In this document: one piece after another, positions 62,377 to 64,000 of the stretch
Position numbering within the stretch: position 1 is the first letter of the stretch
Layout: each line of letters opens with the position of its first letter
Assembly: GCF_038396675.1 (NCBI RefSeq)
Contig: NC_088931.1
Coordinates: 67,246,001 to 67,310,000, forward strand
Reading direction: 5' to 3'
Source of the DNA: Hydra vulgaris
Lineage: Eukaryota > Cnidaria > Hydrozoa > Anthoathecata > Hydridae
Length of the DNA: 64,000 nucleotides
Notes under the pieces: generated by a model
What the model saw: the letters and a program-made list of their open reading frames with translations, nothing else
Database searches by the model: none
Told to the model about the DNA's origin: nothing
Made by a program: the position numbers and the translations under genes

Positions 62377-63342
62377 GTTTTGTTATTTCAGAAAGCATTT
62401 TATAGTTTTTGTTGCCTCCTCTGTATATAAACCTGAGTTTTTTTTGTATCCAAAAGCCAAGAATATTATTTAATCATAATGGTTAAAGTATTCGCATTCA
62501 TTTGCTTTAACTGTGTTTGTATCCACAGTTGGTAATTTATTTTTGTCTTTTTTATCATTGAGAATATGATAATTATTGCTGCTTTCTTTTGTAATACTAG
62601 TATTTTAAAACATTTGTTTGCGTTTGGTTCAGTCATAAGTCAGAAGTCATACTAAATAAAGTCATACTAAATAAAGTCATCCTAAGCAAATGAAACTATT
62701 TGTGTCATTTATAAATAATATAATTCAAAATTCATAATAGAATTGTTTTAATAATTTATATAATGAAAAATTAAAATATTTAATGCAACTTAAATGAAGT
62801 TATTAGTAAACTAAAAAAAATTATAAAATGTCTATTCCATTTATATAAACTTTATTATTTATTAAATACTGAAGTAAATTTTTATTTTATGATAAAAATT
62901 TAATTAATAAGTAATTTTTTGTCCTTAACCTTAACAAATATTTGTAAAAAAAGTAAAATGGTATTTTAAAGTTTAAACCACTAAATGTGGGTATAATTTT
63001 CATTCAACATATTACTTGTTCTAATAAATATTAGAAAAAACAAAGTGTTGTTTTTTCTAATGAATATTAAAACAAAATGCTAAACAAGAAGACTGAAAAT
63101 TTTGTTTTGTTTGCTTTAGATTGTTAGGAAATAAATATTAAAAACTATTTTACTGATAAAAATGATTTGCCTTTTCAAAAAAAAAAACAATAAAAATTTA
63201 TTTTTGCAGGTAATAATATCAGTTCTAATAGAACACATTTAGGTGAATAAAAAAAATTAAATAAATGCAATTGAGTCACATTGGGCAACTCAATTGCATC
63301 AAAATAATATTTATAATTGCCCTACAAGCCTTTGGGCGATAT

Positions 63343-63552
63343 GCGGTAGTGGTGTAGTGGTAAAACGCTCGCTTCATAAGCGAGAGGTTCCAAGTTCGAC
63401 CCCCACCACGTCCCTGGTAGTACCGCGCTCAACTTGTTTCTCCGCGCAGCGGCCTTGTTCGACGAGGTTCGTGTTTCGGAGTTATAGAGTTGAGAGGGTT
63501 ATAACCACTATAAGCCTTGAGGAGGTGAATAACAAAAAAAAAAAAAAAAAAA
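63343..63552 (+). repeat. tRNA-derived SINE, full-length with poly(A)
   Basis: The head 63343-63414 is tRNA-like. It has A-box-like ggtgtagtggtaaaacgc, anticodon stem ctcgc/gcgag around the 7-base loop ttcataa (anticodon CAT) and a B-box-like gttcgacccc. A body follows (gtaccgcgctcaacttgttt, ctccgcgcagcggcc, gagttatagagttgagaggg, gaggaggtgaat) and a poly(A) tail at about 63533-63552. It shares its body with copies at 20.15, 33.78 and, more distantly, 29.24 kb. The T arm pairs poorly, so I do not call a functional tRNA gene. Confidence 0.85.
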
Positions 63553-63796
63553 ATGTCTGTACAACATTGTGTGTGTGTGCATGCATATGTATATATATTT
63601 ATATATATATAGGCTTGGCCAGGAAGGCGTGCAATTTCAAGTCTTTATATGATCACACTAATAATATTTTGTTTTAACCATTTAATCACGGTTTTTACAA
63701 AGCACTGAAAAATTGATTGTTAATTACGTTGAAAATAAATAACTTCTACATGTTTATCTTTACTGACGTTTTTATTTTAGCAAAACACTTTTAAAT

Positions 63797-63870
63797 AAAG
63801 TAGCTAATGATTTTAATTAAAGTAGCTGATGATTTTTATTAAAGTAGCTGATGATTTTAATTAAAGTATC
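63797..63870. repeat. 22-24-bp tandem repeat, three and a half copies
   Basis: Unit aaagtagctgatgattttaa plus tt. Confidence 0.8.
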
Positions 63871-64000
63871 ATTGAAAGTTGTATAAATTTTAATTCATAT
63901 TATTTTAATATTAATTGTAAGATTTTTTTATAAGTAAAATAAAATAAAAAAAGAAATAAAAAAAAATTTAAACTTTATAAGTGACAGCTTTAATCAGCGA

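Noticed and set aside
63343-63414. Functional tRNA-Met(CAT) gene
   Set aside because: The anticodon arm is good but the T arm and acceptor pairing are poor, and a SINE body and poly(A) follow; read as a SINE head.

Overview
This is AT-rich eukaryotic DNA with GT-AG introns and no prokaryotic gene organisation. Intron-rich conserved animal genes, long (TA)n tracts, fold-back hairpins, tRNA-derived SINEs and a dense mix of decayed pogo, mariner, hAT-like, Helitron and other terminal-inverted-repeat (TIR) transposons fit a Hydra-type cnidarian. That assignment is inference; no marker gene proves it.

Layout. 1-4.5 kb: intergenic, with simple repeats and three strong hairpins. 4.5-6.8 kb (+): a complete five-exon EEF1E1/AIMP3 (p18) gene, a scaffold of the multi-tRNA-synthetase complex. 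8.0-8.9 kb (+): a complete two-exon SNRNP35 gene, the U11/U12-35K protein of the minor spliceosome. 9.1-9.3 kb: a 19-bp tandem array. 10.4-13.7 kb: a decayed element with long inverted repeats. 14.5-52.6 kb (-): the last 19 exons of a two-pore channel gene, closest to TPCN2, running from the end of the first pore domain to the C-terminus. Its N-terminal exons were not found and probably lie beyond the right edge. 52.6-64 kb: AT-rich sequence with tandem repeats, hAT-like relics and a full-length tRNA-derived SINE near 63.4 kb.

The channel introns are a transposon archive. One holds an 8.57-kb TIR element with a 4-bp target duplication, into which a Helitron inserted; the Helitron keeps its Rep region and a recognisable 3' hairpin-CTAG end. 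Another holds a 2.05-kb TIR element with a 4-bp duplication, a TIR element carrying a SINE inside one inverted repeat, and two hAT-like relics. A third holds a pogo/Tigger-like element interrupted by a 1.3-kb mariner and by a poly(A)-tailed insert that looks like a retrocopy of an unrecognised mRNA.

The three host genes are housekeeping-type and I see no functional link between them. The most testable points are the TPC2-type S4 isoleucine in the channel, an inverted duplication bracketing two short channel exons, the nested transposon order, and the unidentified retrocopy.
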